Source of the DNA: Pseudomonadota bacterium
GTDB taxonomy: Bacteria; Pseudomonadota; Alphaproteobacteria; Kiloniellales; J153
Reading direction: 5' to 3'
Assembly: GCA_022572105.1 (NCBI GenBank)
Contig: JACZWN010000061.1
Location: forward strand, 1-15,582
Length of the DNA: 15,582 nt
This document shows, piece by piece, positions 7,551-14,470 of the stretch (position 1 is its first letter; each line of letters starts with the position of its first letter). A program made the position numbers and the translations under genes. The notes below the pieces were generated by a model. It was not told the origin of the DNA. It searched no databases and saw nothing but the letters and a program-made list of their open reading frames with translations.

Positions 7551-8567
7551 CTAATAGACGAGCTCGTCTTCGCCCTTGGTGTCGGCGATGATGATTTCGC
7601 CGCTGGCGGCCAAGTCCTTGGCCAGCGTGACCAGGAGCATCTGGGCTTCGTCGACGTCGCGCAGGCGGACCGGGCCCATCGCCTGCATGTCCTCGCGCAT
7701 GATCTTGGCGGCGCGCTCGGACATGTTGGAGAAGAACAGGTCTCTGAGCTCCTCGGACGCGCCTTTGAGAGCGATCGCGATCTTGTCCTTGTCGCCGTTG
7801 CGCAGCAGGGTCTGGACGCCGCCCGGGTCGAGGTTGCCGAGGTCCTCGAAGGTGAACATCAGCGCCTTGATGCGTTCGGCCGAATCCTTGTTGCGCTCCT
7901 CGAGCGCGGTCAGGTAGCGGCTCTCCATGTTGCGGTCGAGGAAGTTGAAAATGTCGGCCATCAACTCGTGGGAGTCGCGCCGGTTGGTGCGCGCCAGGTT
8001 CGACATGAACTCGTTGCGCAGGGTCCGCTCGACGTCGTCGAGCACCTCTTTCTGCACCGATTCCATGCGTAGCATGCGCATGATCACTTCCATGGCGAAG
8101 GGCTCGGGTAGCAGGGTGAGCACCTGGGCGGCGTGCTCGGATTTGATCTTCGAGAGAACGACGGCGACGGTCTGCGGGTATTCGTTCTTGAGGTAGTTCG
8201 CCAACACGGTTTCGTTCACGTTGGCGAGTTTTTCCCACATGGTGCGCCCGGCCGGCCCACGGATCTCCTCCATGATGTTGCCGACCCGGTCCTGGTCCAT
8301 CACCTTGGCGAGAAGGCGCTCGGTGTTGTCGAAGTTGCCGACCAGCGAGCCCGTGGAGGAGATCTGATCCGCGAACTCGACCAGCAGGCGCTCGACCATC
8401 TGGGCGCTGACGTTGCCCAGATTGGCCATGGCCTGGGACAGCTCCCGGATTTCGTCGTCCTCCATGAGCGCAAACAGGTGCGTGGCGTTGTCCTCGCCCA
8501 CCGACATCAGCAGGAGCGCGGCCTTCTCCGCGCCGCTCATGGTGCGATAGTCTTCTCTCAGGCGCAT
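7551..8567 (-). CDS. fliG: Flagellar motor switch protein FliG
   Basis: 338 residues, close to the family norm. FliG sits between the MS ring and FliM and receives torque from the stator. Its N domain (about 8-100) binds FliF. The middle domain has EYPQ at 129-132 in place of the usual EHPQ and the MFTF phrase at 237-240. The C-terminal torque helix reads SEELRDLFFSNMSERAAKI. Counterparts of the E. coli torque residues K264, R281, D288, D289 and R297 appear as K268, R285, E292, D293 and R301. The ATG at 8567-8565 lies 13 bases after fliF, with AAGGG overlapping the fliF stop region. Met10 is a possible later start, but the first nine residues fit in frame. Confidence 0.97.
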   Translation of the reverse strand: MRLREDYRTMSGAEKAALLLMSVGEDNATHLFALMEDDEIRELSQAMANLGNVSAQMVERLLVEFADQISSTGSLVGNFDNTERLLAKVMDQDRVGNIMEEIRGPAGRTMWEKLANVNETVLANYLKNEYPQTVAVVLSKIKSEHAAQVLTLLPEPFAMEVIMRMLRMESVQKEVLDDVERTLRNEFMSNLARTNRRDSHELMADIFNFLDRNMESRYLTALEERNKDSAERIKALMFTFEDLGNLDPGGVQTLLRNGDKDKIAIALKGASEELRDLFFSNMSERAAKIMREDMQAMGPVRLRDVDEAQMLLVTLAKDLAASGEIIIADTKGEDELVY

Positions 8568-8580
8568 CTTCGCTTAACCC

Positions 8581-10236
8581 TTAGCTTTCCGCGTACAGCC
8601 AGTTGCGGATGATGGCGACGGCCTCCTCCGGGTGATTCTCCACGATCTCGCCGATCTTCTTGACCGAGGAGGCGCGGACCCGGCCTTCGACCTTGCCGAT
8701 GTCGATCATTTGTTCGATTTCGTCGGCGACGACTTCCGATTGGGTGGGCCCTCTTTCGATCGCGTCCTGCGGAAGCGGAGCGGCGATGGCGGCCCGCGCC
8801 TCGGTTTCGTCGGACAGCCTGACCGCGCCGCCTTCGAACCCGCCCTCGACCATGCGGCCGATCAGGGGCCGGACCACGAGTAGGAGGACGAGGACCGCGA
8901 CGACACCGAGCACCAGGACCTCGGCGGCGCGCATCAGCTGAGCGCCGCCGAAGCCGAACGAACCCTCGCCACTTTCCTCGGGCAGGCCTTCGGCTGGATT
9001 CACGAAGCGCATGTTGATCACTTCGATCGTGTCGCCGCGCGATTCATCGTAGCCGGAGGCCGAGCGGACCAGGGACGCGAGCTGCTCCATTTCCTCGGGT
9101 GCGCGCGGCTCGTAAACCGTTTCGCCCTCCTCGGTCGTCGTGGTCTTGCCGTTGATGAGCACGGCGATCGACAGGCGGCGAACCACCCCGGTCTCGCGGA
9201 CGTGGGTCTTGACGGTCTTGGAAATCTCGTAATTGACGGTTTCCTCGTTGCGCAGTGTGTTCGACTTGCTCGCTCTCCCCTCGGGTGAAAGCAAGGTGAC
9301 GTCCGGCAGGTTGCCGGCCACGGTGACGGGCGGAATACTTTGACCGTCGCTGGATCCGGACTCTTCCTCGATTGTCTGGGTCGAGCGGACGACCTGACCG
9401 TCCGGGTCGAAGATCTCGGAATTCTCGGTGATGCGGTCGAAGTCCATCGCCGCGGTGACCTGGGCGCGCACGTTGCCCGGGCCGACGGAGCGCTCCAGCA
9501 GTTGCTCGATGGTGCGCGCCAGGCGCGACTGGTAGGCGACCCGCATCTCCTCCGCGGTCGATGCCGCGCCGGTCAGGTCGTCCTCGTCGCTGCCGCGGGC
9601 GAGCAGGGTGCCGGTGCTGTCGACGATCGACACCATGCCCGGCTTCAGGCCCGGCACCGCGGCCGCAACCAGGTGCTGGATCGCGAACACCTGCCGCTTT
9701 TCGAGGCGTTGGCCGCCCCGGGTGGTGAGTATGATGGCGGCGGTCGGTTCCTGCCGGTCGCGCGTGAACAGCTCGCGTTTGGGCAGGACCAGGTGGACCC
9801 GCGCAGTCTTGATCCGGGAGATCGATTGGATGGTTCGGGCGAGTTCCCCTTCGAGCGCGCGCAAGTGATTGATGTTCTGGACGAATTTGGTCGTTCCCAG
9901 GCCTTCGGATCGGTCGAAGATCTCGTAGCCGATCGAGCCGCCGCTGGGCAGGCCCTCCCCGGCCATGGCCACGCGTAGGCGCCCCACTTGGTCGCTGGGC
10001 ACGAATATCTGGCTGCCGTTCGGGTCGAGCCGGTAGCCGACGTCCATCTGCTCCAAACGGCTGACGATTTGCCCGCTATCCTGGGGATCGAGATCGGCGT
10101 AGAGCAGCGCCATGTCCGGTGTCGAGAGTCGGCTCGTCAGATAGATGAAAAAAGCGATGGTGCCGGCGGCGACGGCGACCATCATTCCGAGCCGCGCGGG
10201 GCCCAAGCTGCGAAGCGTGTCGGTAAAGCTGTTCAA
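8581..10236 (-). CDS. fliF: Flagellar MS-ring protein FliF (TTG start)
   Basis: 551 residues. FliF builds the MS ring in the inner membrane, the base for rotor and export gate. TM1 is at about 16-35 (MMVAVAAGTIAFFIYL). The periplasmic ring-building YscJ-like and FliF C domains span about 45-430, with the conserved stretch around SISRIKTARVHLVLPKRELF (138-157). TM2 is at about 437-456. The cytoplasmic tail ends in the FliG-binding helix around VENHPEEAVAIIRNWLYAES. The start codon is TTG at 10236-10234: there is no in-frame ATG or GTG just upstream, residues MNSFTDTLRSLGPARLG match the usual FliF N terminus, and AGGACGG lies upstream. It heads the fliF-to-flhG run after a 322-base non-coding stretch. 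Confidence 0.95.
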   Translation of the reverse strand: MNSFTDTLRSLGPARLGMMVAVAAGTIAFFIYLTSRLSTPDMALLYADLDPQDSGQIVSRLEQMDVGYRLDPNGSQIFVPSDQVGRLRVAMAGEGLPSGGSIGYEIFDRSEGLGTTKFVQNINHLRALEGELARTIQSISRIKTARVHLVLPKRELFTRDRQEPTAAIILTTRGGQRLEKRQVFAIQHLVAAAVPGLKPGMVSIVDSTGTLLARGSDEDDLTGAASTAEEMRVAYQSRLARTIEQLLERSVGPGNVRAQVTAAMDFDRITENSEIFDPDGQVVRSTQTIEEESGSSDGQSIPPVTVAGNLPDVTLLSPEGRASKSNTLRNEETVNYEISKTVKTHVRETGVVRRLSIAVLINGKTTTTEEGETVYEPRAPEEMEQLASLVRSASGYDESRGDTIEVINMRFVNPAEGLPEESGEGSFGFGGAQLMRAAEVLVLGVVAVLVLLLVVRPLIGRMVEGGFEGGAVRLSDETEARAAIAAPLPQDAIERGPTQSEVVADEIEQMIDIGKVEGRVRASSVKKIGEIVENHPEEAVAIIRNWLYAES

Positions 10237-10359
10237 AAGGACCGTCCTGGAGGTTCCGCCTACCTGGTATGCACAGCATTTTAAGGGAATTCGCGCCTAG
10301 GAAACGGGAGACGCCGAGGCGACCCTCGCCTGCCTTGTGAATAGGTTAAAGGAGGGCGG

Positions 10360-10374
10360 TAAAGTTGCCGTTAA
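10360..10374 (-). promoter_or_regulatory. Candidate CtrA box upstream of fliF
   Basis: On the minus strand the site reads TTAACGGCAACTTTA, that is TTAA, seven bases, TTTA. This matches the alphaproteobacterial CtrA consensus TTAA-N7-TTAA at seven of eight positions with the correct spacing. It lies about 124-138 bases upstream of the fliF start, in an A/T-rich patch. In Caulobacter the fliF operon is CtrA-controlled, and SciP, encoded next door here, represses CtrA-dependent promoters. The match is seen directly; function is inferred. Confidence 0.35.
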
Positions 10375-10378
10375 CGCA

Positions 10379-10391
10379 GGCAAATTTTGCC
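10379..10391. repeat. Short inverted repeat GGCAAA-T-TTTGCC
   Basis: A perfect 6-base inverted repeat around a single base, five bases from the candidate CtrA box upstream of fliF. Its compact symmetry would suit a dimeric regulator. It could also be chance in this A/T-rich patch. Confidence 0.4.
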
Positions 10392-10402
10392 TAGCAATAG
10401 GG

Positions 10403-10434
10403 AAAAATTTTCCGGCCCGGCGGGCGCGGACCGG
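10403..10434 (-). terminator. Candidate intrinsic terminator after sciP
   Basis: On the minus strand CCGGTCC (10434-10428) can pair with GGGCCGG (10418-10412), six Watson-Crick pairs plus one G-U, around a 9-base G/C-rich loop. AAAATTTTT then CC follows at once. The T run is short and preceded by A4, so RNA release may be moderate. It lies about 125 bases after the sciP stop and before the fliF promoter patch, as expected if sciP is a separate unit. Confidence 0.35.
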
Positions 10435-10525
10435 ACTTATATGTAGCCAAACGAATTCCAGGGTCGGGCAACGGCGCGCGCCGAGCGGTCGCCTAGCTGC
10501 GCCCGCGCCGGTCCATGCCGCCCAT

Positions 10526-10537
10526 CCTCGATCGAGG
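10526..10537. repeat. 12-base perfect palindrome after sciP
   Basis: CCTCGATCGAGG is perfectly self-complementary and lies 22 bases beyond the sciP stop. There is no loop and no T tract, so it is a poor terminator by itself. It may be a protein site or chance. Confidence 0.3.
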
Positions 10538-10558
10538 CGGGACGGATCCGCGCCGCGC

Positions 10559-10891
10559 TCAGAGCGTGGCTTTCGGGGTCGGGGAATCGGCCGTCGACGG
10601 GGGCGCTTCGTTGGTGTCCCGGCGGTACTGCTGCAGGCGGGTCGTGCGCAGGCCGCGCATGCCGTGCTGGTCGATCAAGCGTTGCCAGGAGAGGAACTCC
10701 TCGACCGAAAGCTTGTAGCGATTGCACGCCTCCTCGAGGCTGATCAGGCCGTTGCGCACCGCCGCCACGACCTCGGCCTTGCGTCGGATGACCCAACGCT
10801 TGGTCTCGGGCGGCGGCAGGTCGTCGACGGTCAGCGGCTCTCCTGCCGGTCCAATGACGGTCCTCGGCCTACCTGGGCTATCGGAAACCAT
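10559..10891 (-). CDS. sciP: SciP (DUF1153) CtrA inhibitory protein
   Basis: 110 residues. In Caulobacter SciP is a small helix-turn-helix protein that binds CtrA and DNA and represses CtrA-activated promoters, including flagellar ones, in new swarmer cells. The family core is unmistakable: GPAGEPLTVDDLPPPETKRW (14-33), WVIRRKAEVVAAVRNGLISLEEACNRY and SVEEFLSW with LRTTRLQQYR. After about residue 90 there is a non-conserved Thr/Pro/Ser-rich tail. The ATG at 10891-10889 has GGGAG about seven bases upstream. It sits between the flgE terminator and fliF, with its own non-coding leader of about 210 bases, so it is probably its own unit. Placement inside the flagellar cluster links CtrA control to these genes. 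Family assignment is firm; the role here is inferred from Caulobacter. Confidence 0.93.
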   Translation of the reverse strand: MVSDSPGRPRTVIGPAGEPLTVDDLPPPETKRWVIRRKAEVVAAVRNGLISLEEACNRYKLSVEEFLSWQRLIDQHGMRGLRTTRLQQYRRDTNEAPPSTADSPTPKATL

Positions 10892-10921
10892 CGACTACTC
10901 CCCTTCTTATCCAATCCTTGT

Positions 10922-10946
10922 CGATACGATTGGCCACAGAGTATCG
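10922..10946. repeat. Inverted repeat in sciP leader
   Basis: CGATAC (10922-10927) and GTATCG (10941-10946) form a perfect 6-base inverted repeat with a 13-base spacer, about 31-55 bases upstream of the sciP start. The position suits an operator or leader hairpin. No known family of sites is recognised. Confidence 0.35.
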
Positions 10947-11011
10947 TTTCGCTGTTGAAAAACCATTAATTCCAAAGGTTAAGCTAAATTTTCGGTAATG
11001 ATGAAAGGGCC

Positions 11012-11039
11012 CGAAAACGTCGTTTCGAGGGCGAAAACG
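11012..11039. repeat. Direct repeat CGAAAACG, 20-base period
   Basis: CGAAAACG occurs at 11012-11019 and 11032-11039, two near-integral DNA turns apart, with an inverted partial copy CGTTTCG between them at 11021-11027. It lies upstream of sciP and just beyond the flgE terminator stem, whose T run it supplies on the minus strand. It could be a regulator site or an incidental part of the terminator. Confidence 0.35.
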
Positions 11040-11078
11040 ACCGGCCCGATTCAGGCTATTTCGCCTAAATCGGGCCGG
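11032..11078 (-). terminator. Intrinsic terminator of flgE
   Basis: CCGGCCCGATT (11041-11051) and AATCGGGCCGG (11068-11078) form a perfect 11-base stem. It extends after one C/A mismatch by AGGC/GCCT around the loop TATTTC. On the minus strand the stem begins 24 bases after the last base of flgE and is followed by TCGTTTTCG. The stem is the strongest hairpin in the window; the T run is short. No T run follows on the plus strand, so it acts for the leftward flgE transcript and separates it from sciP. Confidence 0.8.
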
Positions 11079-11102
11079 GTCTCTGGGCGGTCGGTCTAGG
11101 TG

Positions 11103-13652
11103 CTATCGACGCATCCGGATCAGCTCCTCGAGCATCTCGTCGGCCGTGGTGATGATCTTGGCGGCGGCGGAATAGGCGCGCTGCGTGGTGATCATCTTGA
11201 TGAACTCCTCGGCCAGGTCGACGGTCGAGGATTCAAGGGCCGAGGAGGCGACCGAGCCGGAGCCGCCGGTGTTGGCCTGCTGAAGCAGGATGTCGCCGGA
11301 TTTGTCGGTCTGGCGGAAGGCGTTGCCGGTCACCGCGTCCAGGCCGTTGGGGTTGGCGAAGAGGGCGAGCGGCAGCTGATAGATGGCCAACTGCTCGCCG
11401 TTGTCGAACACGGCGGTCACCTTGCCGTCGTCGGCGATGTTGACGCCGACGAAGCCGCCAAACGTGACGCCGTTCTGATCGATGGAGCTGAGCGCGAAAG
11501 CACCGGCGAACTGGGTGACGCCTGCGGCCGTGTTGACGGTGCCCAGGTTGATCACGACGTTGGAATCGTTGGCGCCCGTGGTCCAGGCGGAGATGGCGAT
11601 CGCCGGGAAGGTAATGGAGGCCGGCGTGCCGTCGCCGTTGAAGGTGATGCTCCGGCTCGTGGCGGCGACGGTGCCGCTCGTCACGCCGGTGCTGGCGAGG
11701 ACCGGGTCATTGACCAGGATCTGCCACTGGTTGGTCGCGGTCTTGTCGAAATCGATGATCAGGTCGTGGGCGTTGCCGAGCGAATCGAAGATCTGCATGG
11801 TCGCGGAGAACCTGCCCCCGCCGGACGCGGTGCCCAGGCCGAAGCTGTTCACCGCTTCCTTCAGATCGACCGTAAGATCCGCGCTGCCCTTGGTGATGGC
11901 GGTGCCTACGGTCAGGGTGATGGTGAAGGAGTTGGTGCCGTCGGTGACCACGATGTTCCGGGTGCCGGTCGCGTTCAGGGCCTGGGTCGCGGTCTGATCG
12001 ACCGTGAACCCGGTCGGGCCGCTAGCGACCAGGACCCGGCCGTTGGCGTCGACGTTGAAGTTGAAGACCGTGCTGCTCAGCGCCGCCAGATCGCCCGCGT
12101 CCCAGTTGGTCAGCGTCGGCGCGGTCGCGACGGTGACCACCAGGTCGTCGCTGTCCGCGGCGATCTTGTTCTTGAGCTCGTTGAGGGGAAGCGTGACCTG
12201 AATCGTCTCGCCATCGGTGACGTTGCCGGCGGTGACGACCTGAGCCGTGAAGCTCTTGCCGCCCTTGGTGAACGTGATCGTCACGTCGGCGCCGCTCAGG
12301 TCGCCGGTGGTCGAGGGACTGGTCACAACCCAGCCGGTCGGCCCGGAGTCGAGGACAATGGTGTCATTGGCGCTGGCCTCCTGGGTGATGGTGAACACGA
12401 AGTCGGTGGCCGCCGTGAGATTGAGCTCGCGCAAGGCACCGCCGTCGATCACCGTGGTGACGCTGGTGAGCGTCTGCGAGGACGAACCACCCGATTTCGT
12501 AGCACCATTGGCGTTGGTGGTGTTGTTGAACGAGGTCGCGTAGTCGAAGGTGCTGGTGTTGATGGTCACGATCGTGCCGGCGAGCGCGCCGGAGGCGACG
12601 GTGTAGTCCTTGGTACCGGTGCTGCCGGTGGTGCCGATGGTGACCGTGCCCGACTGGGACGCGGTTGCGTCGGTGATCGTGAGCACGCCGGTAGACTTGT
12701 CGTAGTCGATGGTGAGGATGTTGTCGTTCGCCGAAGCGTTGAGGGATATCGAGGTAATGCCGGTCAGATCGGTCGCCAGCGAGAAGTTACTCGGCTCGGC
12801 GCCGATGCGGTTGGTCTCCGAGACCGTGTTCGTTTGCGTGGTCGAGGAGATATTGGTGGTGAAGTCGAACGACGAAGCCAGCGTGATCTCTATGCCGGCG
12901 AGCGTGCCCGTGCTCTTGTAGATCCCGGCCAGGCGGCTGCTCAGGTCGAAGGTCCCGGTTTGGCCGCCGATGGTGATCGTCATGGTGCTGCCCGTGGCGA
13001 CGTAGTCGATCCTGGCGACGTCGTTCAGCGTGCCGAAGGACTTGTAGTCGATGTCGGTGACGCCGTTCAGCAGGGTCGAGATCGACGAGTTGATCTGGCC
13101 GCCGCCCGCCGCCGCCGGGGCGGTGGAGGGCAGGTTGAGGGACAGGTTAACGGTCGAGGTCGGGGTCGCCGTGCCGGCCAGGTTGGCGACATTGACCGTG
13201 GTTACGCTGGAGAGCGTGCTGGTATTGGTTGGCAGCGTGGTGCCGTTGGCCAACGGCCAGCCCTGCAGGAAGTAGCCCGCCGTGTTCACCAGGTTGCCGT
13301 TCTGGTCCGGCTCGAACGAACCGGCGCGGGTGAACAGGAACTGTCCGCTGCCCGCGGTGGTCGACTGACTGACCACGAAGAAACCGCGTCCCGCGATTGC
13401 GATGTCGGTCTCCGACACGGACGCTTGCAGCAGGCCCTGCCGGTCGATGCCCTGAGAGGGTGAGGAGGCGACGCCGCCCGGCGTGTAGGTGGTGCGCGAG
13501 GCGGCCTGGGTCACCAGGCTGAAGAAGTGGGCCGTCGTGCCCTTGTAGCCGATTGTATTCACGTTCGCGATATTGTCCGCGATCATGCCGAGCGCCTGGC
13601 TCTGGGCATTCAGTCCGGTAACACCGGAAAACATCGCACCGAAGATACTCAT
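11103..13652 (-). CDS. flgE: Flagellar hook protein FlgE, extra long
   Basis: 849 residues, about twice the E. coli/Salmonella hook protein (about 400). FlgE polymerises into the hook, the universal joint between rod and filament. The N terminus MSIFGAMFSGVTGLNAQSQ with DNIANVNTIGYKG is the rod/hook signature. Residues about 82-135 (ETDIAIAGRGFFVV, FTRAGSFEPDQNGNLVN) and 610-650 (FSATMQIFDSLGNAHDL) are typical hook domains. The C terminus VDLAEEFIKMITTQRAYSAAAKIITTADEML is the coiled-coil core. The extra length is a Thr/Ser/Gly-rich beta-type insert at about 205-603 made of degenerate repeats. The ATG at 13652-13650 has GGAGA about eight bases upstream. It follows flgD by 115 bases and ends at a strong terminator. 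Not flgF/flgG: too long, and next to flgD and fliK. Confidence 0.95.
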   Translation of the reverse strand: MSIFGAMFSGVTGLNAQSQALGMIADNIANVNTIGYKGTTAHFFSLVTQAASRTTYTPGGVASSPSQGIDRQGLLQASVSETDIAIAGRGFFVVSQSTTAGSGQFLFTRAGSFEPDQNGNLVNTAGYFLQGWPLANGTTLPTNTSTLSSVTTVNVANLAGTATPTSTVNLSLNLPSTAPAAAGGGQINSSISTLLNGVTDIDYKSFGTLNDVARIDYVATGSTMTITIGGQTGTFDLSSRLAGIYKSTGTLAGIEITLASSFDFTTNISSTTQTNTVSETNRIGAEPSNFSLATDLTGITSISLNASANDNILTIDYDKSTGVLTITDATASQSGTVTIGTTGSTGTKDYTVASGALAGTIVTINTSTFDYATSFNNTTNANGATKSGGSSSQTLTSVTTVIDGGALRELNLTAATDFVFTITQEASANDTIVLDSGPTGWVVTSPSTTGDLSGADVTITFTKGGKSFTAQVVTAGNVTDGETIQVTLPLNELKNKIAADSDDLVVTVATAPTLTNWDAGDLAALSSTVFNFNVDANGRVLVASGPTGFTVDQTATQALNATGTRNIVVTDGTNSFTITLTVGTAITKGSADLTVDLKEAVNSFGLGTASGGGRFSATMQIFDSLGNAHDLIIDFDKTATNQWQILVNDPVLASTGVTSGTVAATSRSITFNGDGTPASITFPAIAISAWTTGANDSNVVINLGTVNTAAGVTQFAGAFALSSIDQNGVTFGGFVGVNIADDGKVTAVFDNGEQLAIYQLPLALFANPNGLDAVTGNAFRQTDKSGDILLQQANTGGSGSVASSALESSTVDLAEEFIKMITTQRAYSAAAKIITTADEMLEELIRMRR
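11844..13040 (-). repeat. Four degenerate tandem modules inside FlgE
   Basis: Translated residues about 205-603 of FlgE contain a motif repeated at roughly 100-118 residue spacing. The hydrophobic lead-in plus TG aligns as IDYVATG (215-221), IDYDKSTG (315-322), VLDSGPTG (433-440) and VLVASGPTG (540-548). Three copies are preceded by NASAND, EASAND and NVDANG. Each copy is followed by a paired-strand stretch such as SFTAQVVTAGNVTDGETIQV or SFTITLTVGTAITKGSADLTV. The copies are well diverged at residue level. I aligned these by eye; boundaries are approximate. Confidence 0.6.
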
Positions 13653-13767
13653 CCTGATCTCTCCTTTTGGCTAGCAAGGGCATCCTGCCCCGCTGCGATG
13701 GTCGTTTTGCTTTCGTCCCCGTCCGGCTCCGGGCCGGCGGGCTAAAACCCACTTTCTAGCGAATCCT
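13653..13767. other. Gap between flgD and flgE
   Basis: This 115-base gap is long for a within-operon junction. It holds the flgE ribosome site near 13660 and a G/C-rich hairpin CCGGC-N5-GCCGG on the minus strand with no T tract. I looked for a sigma-54 promoter and found only a weak GG-N10-GC match (TGGG...CCCGC). Whether flgE has its own promoter here is open. Confidence 0.4.
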
Positions 13768-14442
13768 TCAATCGCTCGGTTCGCTCTCGCGCACCGCGAA
13801 GACCGCATCGAAGGGCACGCCGAGCTCGCCGATGTTGAGCCGCGGCGCGTTGTCCACGACCTCGACGCCGGTCACGCGCCCGAAGGAAGCGGCGATCGTG
13901 TCGATCGTCTCCTCGTCTCCGTCGGTCGCGACCACGGAGAAGCCGTACACGCCATCGGGCATCTGAAGGCCGTTCGAATCGCGGCCGTCCCACTCGAACT
14001 CGTGGCGGCCGGCGTCGGTCTCGCCCCGAACCGAGCGCACCGCCCGGCCGTTCTGGTCGGTGATGCTGATGATCGTCTGCGCGGCGTTGCGGTCCAGGCC
14101 GTAGCTGACCTTGGCCGCGCCGTCCTTGAGCAGGAGCAGGTCGCTGATCACCTCCACGGTCTTGCCGATGAAGGAGACCGCGCTGTTGAGCTGGCTGCTG
14201 GTCTGGAGCTGGACCAACTGATCGAGCTTCTTGTTGGTGTTGATCGACTGCTCGACGCCGGCGAACTGGACCAGTTGCGAGGTGAACTCCGAGCTCTTCA
14301 TCGGATCGAGCGGGTCCTGGTTCTTGAGCTGGGTCGTCAGCAACGCCAGGAAAGTGTCGAAGGTATCCACAAGCGTGGACGCGGCCGCGCTGGTGCCGCC
14401 GCCGGAGGTCGGGTCCTTGAAGGCTACGCCGTTGATTTCCAT
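13768..14442 (-). CDS. flgD: Flagellar hook cap / scaffolding protein FlgD
   Basis: 224 residues, the usual length. FlgD caps the growing hook and guides FlgE assembly, and is exported by the flagellar type III system. The conserved N-terminal region DTFLALLTTQLKNQDPLDPMKSSEF at about 29-53, followed by QLVQFAGVEQ, is diagnostic. The C-terminal half holds the FlgD Ig-like/FlgD-tudor region, including EFEWDGRDSNGLQMPDGVYGF at about 148-168. The ATG at 14442-14440 has AGGAAAAGG upstream. It lies 28 bases after the fliK stop, so the two are co-transcribed. No cleavable signal peptide is seen, as expected. Confidence 0.97.
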   Translation of the reverse strand: MEINGVAFKDPTSGGGTSAAASTLVDTFDTFLALLTTQLKNQDPLDPMKSSEFTSQLVQFAGVEQSINTNKKLDQLVQLQTSSQLNSAVSFIGKTVEVISDLLLLKDGAAKVSYGLDRNAAQTIISITDQNGRAVRSVRGETDAGRHEFEWDGRDSNGLQMPDGVYGFSVVATDGDEETIDTIAASFGRVTGVEVVDNAPRLNIGELGVPFDAVFAVRESEPSD

Positions 14443-14470
14443 TGTGGACTACCTTTTCCTTGGCGACTGC

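Larger units (their letters stand above)
10237..10558. other. Non-coding stretch between sciP and fliF
   Basis: No convincing gene in this 322-base stretch. From the sciP side it holds a perfect 12-base palindrome CCTCGATCGAGG (10526-10537), a terminator-like hairpin followed by A4T5 (about 10403-10434), an inverted repeat GGCAAA-T-TTTGCC (10379-10391), and a CtrA-box-like TTAA-N7-TTTA (10360-10374). The segment from about 10340 to 10410 is markedly richer in A and T than the flanking genes, as expected of a promoter. A weak GG-N10-GC sigma-54-like match overlaps the CtrA-like site but departs from consensus at several positions. It probably carries the fliF operon promoter. Confidence 0.55.

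Noticed and set aside
10076..10279. Small minus-strand open frame with ATG just upstream of fliF
   Set aside because: It runs out of frame through the start of fliF, has no ribosome site or family features, and would not explain the conserved FliF N terminus.
10356..10372. Sigma-54 promoter upstream of fliF
   Set aside because: GG-N10-GC spacing is right, but the flanking bases (CGGCAA and CCGCC) are poor matches to TGGCAC and TTGC.
10437..10796. Minus-strand 119-residue open frame overlapping sciP
   Set aside because: It is a different frame of sciP and the gap beyond, and sciP matches its family clearly.
10966..10982. TTAA-N9-TTAA as a CtrA box upstream of sciP
   Set aside because: Spacing is nine rather than seven bases, so it does not match the full consensus; kept only as part of the leader description.
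11100..13463. Long plus-strand open frame of 787 residues opposite flgE
   Set aside because: Its product is an Arg/Gly/Asp/Val-rich shadow with no family features; it arises from G/C-rich third positions of flgE.
13720..13767. Sigma-54 promoter upstream of flgE
   Set aside because: Only a weak match (TGGG...CCCGC) in a G/C-rich stretch where GG-N10-GC is expected by chance.
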